From contig NZ_JWLJ01000001.1 of assembly GCF_000813985.1 (NCBI RefSeq), forward strand, positions 1,166,453 to 1,230,452: 64,000 bases of DNA. The letters are read 5' to 3'. Position numbers and translations under genes: made by a program. The notes below the pieces were generated by a model that worked only from the letters and a program-made list of their open reading frames with translations, was not told the origin of the DNA and did no database searches. Numbering within the stretch: the stretch's first letter is position 1; each line of letters starts with the position of its first letter. The stretch comes from Ruegeria sp. ANG-R. GTDB taxonomy: Bacteria > Pseudomonadota > Alphaproteobacteria > Rhodobacterales > Rhodobacteraceae. Below are positions 63,739 to 64,000 of the stretch, one piece after another.

Positions 63739-64000
63739 ACGTCGGTGATCTTCTGGACCTCGCCAAAGCGCAGGGCGTGATGATCGCAACTGCGGAAAGC
63801 TGCACCGGCGGAATGGTCGCCGCAGCGCTCACAGACATCCCCGGCAGCTCTGCTGTGGTCGAGCGGGGTTTCGTCACCTACACCAACACCGCCAAGCAAG
63901 AAATGCTGGGGGTGTCGGCGGGAACTCTTGAAGAGTTTGGCGCTGTCTCAGAACAGGTTGCACGCGAAATGGCAGAAGGGGCGCTGCGCCATTCGCACGC
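63735..64000 (+). CDS. CinA family protein, NMN amidohydrolase domain (3' end cut by window)
   Basis: The first 88 codons of a CinA C-terminal-domain protein (PncC type), which hydrolyses nicotinamide mononucleotide to nicotinate mononucleotide. The signature TAESCTGGMVAAAL is at residues 19-32, followed by DIPGSSAVVERGFVTYTNTAKQEMLGV, in short GFVTYTNTAKQEMLGV. It lacks the long N-terminal CinA domain, so it should be the single-domain form of about 160 residues. The start overlaps the pgpA stop (ATGA). The frame is open to the last base. Confidence 0.93.
   Translation, partial: MNVGDLLDLAKAQGVMIATAESCTGGMVAAALTDIPGSSAVVERGFVTYTNTAKQEMLGVSAGTLEEFGAVSEQVAREMAEGALRHSH

Overview
The window reads as ordinary chromosome of a Roseobacter-group alphaproteobacterium (Rhodobacterales, Ruegeria-like). 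The signs are GC-rich genes with tightly packed, often 4-base-overlapping neighbours, a dusB-ntrBC-ntrYX cluster linked to trkAH-hfq-hflX, the zwf-pgl-pgi upper Entner-Doudoroff cassette, a zinc-independent HemB, a fused IspDF, Usg, DUF1638 and a DmdB-like acyl-CoA ligase. I see no insertion sequence, integrase, prophage or CRISPR array. The genus is inferred from gene content and protein style, not from a search.

Layout. 1-5.5 kb: a cobalamin carrier protein and DUF1638 (end of a one-carbon methyl-transfer locus), sufE, a lipoprotein, rnd and purMN. 5.5-8.3 kb: a CAT-anticodon tRNA, an EnvZ-like kinase without a regulator, a metallo-hydrolase and a duplicated tRNA-Asn, each copy with its own promoter. 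8.3-13.8 kb: a DmdB-like ligase and zwf-pgl-pgi. 13.9-18.2 kb: a radical SAM protein, usg and gyrA. 18.2-23 kb: a tandem thioredoxin-fold (HCCA isomerase/DsbA-like) protein, an M32 carboxypeptidase, ctaA and a TrmJ-type methyltransferase. 23-28.2 kb: a ThiE-like protein, psuK-psuG (pseudouridine breakdown), DUF502, a patatin and 3-hydroxybutyrate dehydrogenase.

28.2-31.8 kb is the least gene-dense part. A lone oligopeptide-binding protein lies between two candidate non-coding RNAs. One, on the minus strand, has a clear promoter and terminator and no associated gene. The other, on the plus strand, is three hairpins in a row inside a 671-base gap. A CsbD-like small protein and an XRE-cupin regulator follow.

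31.9-49.4 kb: an acyl-CoA ligase, a FrnE-like DsbA, an MFS pump, a TPR protein, an SH3-like exported protein, a methyltransferase, mfd, a membrane protein, hemB, a SYLF lipoprotein, a penicillin-acylase-family hydrolase, two small enzyme-fold proteins, and hflX and hfq. 49.4-62 kb: trkAH, a lipoprotein, an MFS carrier and an XRE regulator, then ntrX, ntrY, ntrC, ntrB and dusB. Both response regulators lack the sigma-54-contacting GAFTGA loop. 62.1-64 kb: ispDF, pgpA and a cinA-type gene cut by the window edge.

Most of the window is core metabolism and regulation. The items most likely to be undescribed are the two candidate RNAs, the radical SAM protein with its cysteine-rich tail next to usg, the tandem thioredoxin-fold fusion and the corrinoid/DUF1638 pair. 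Starts were chosen from Shine-Dalgarno spacing and gene overlaps, and alternatives are given.
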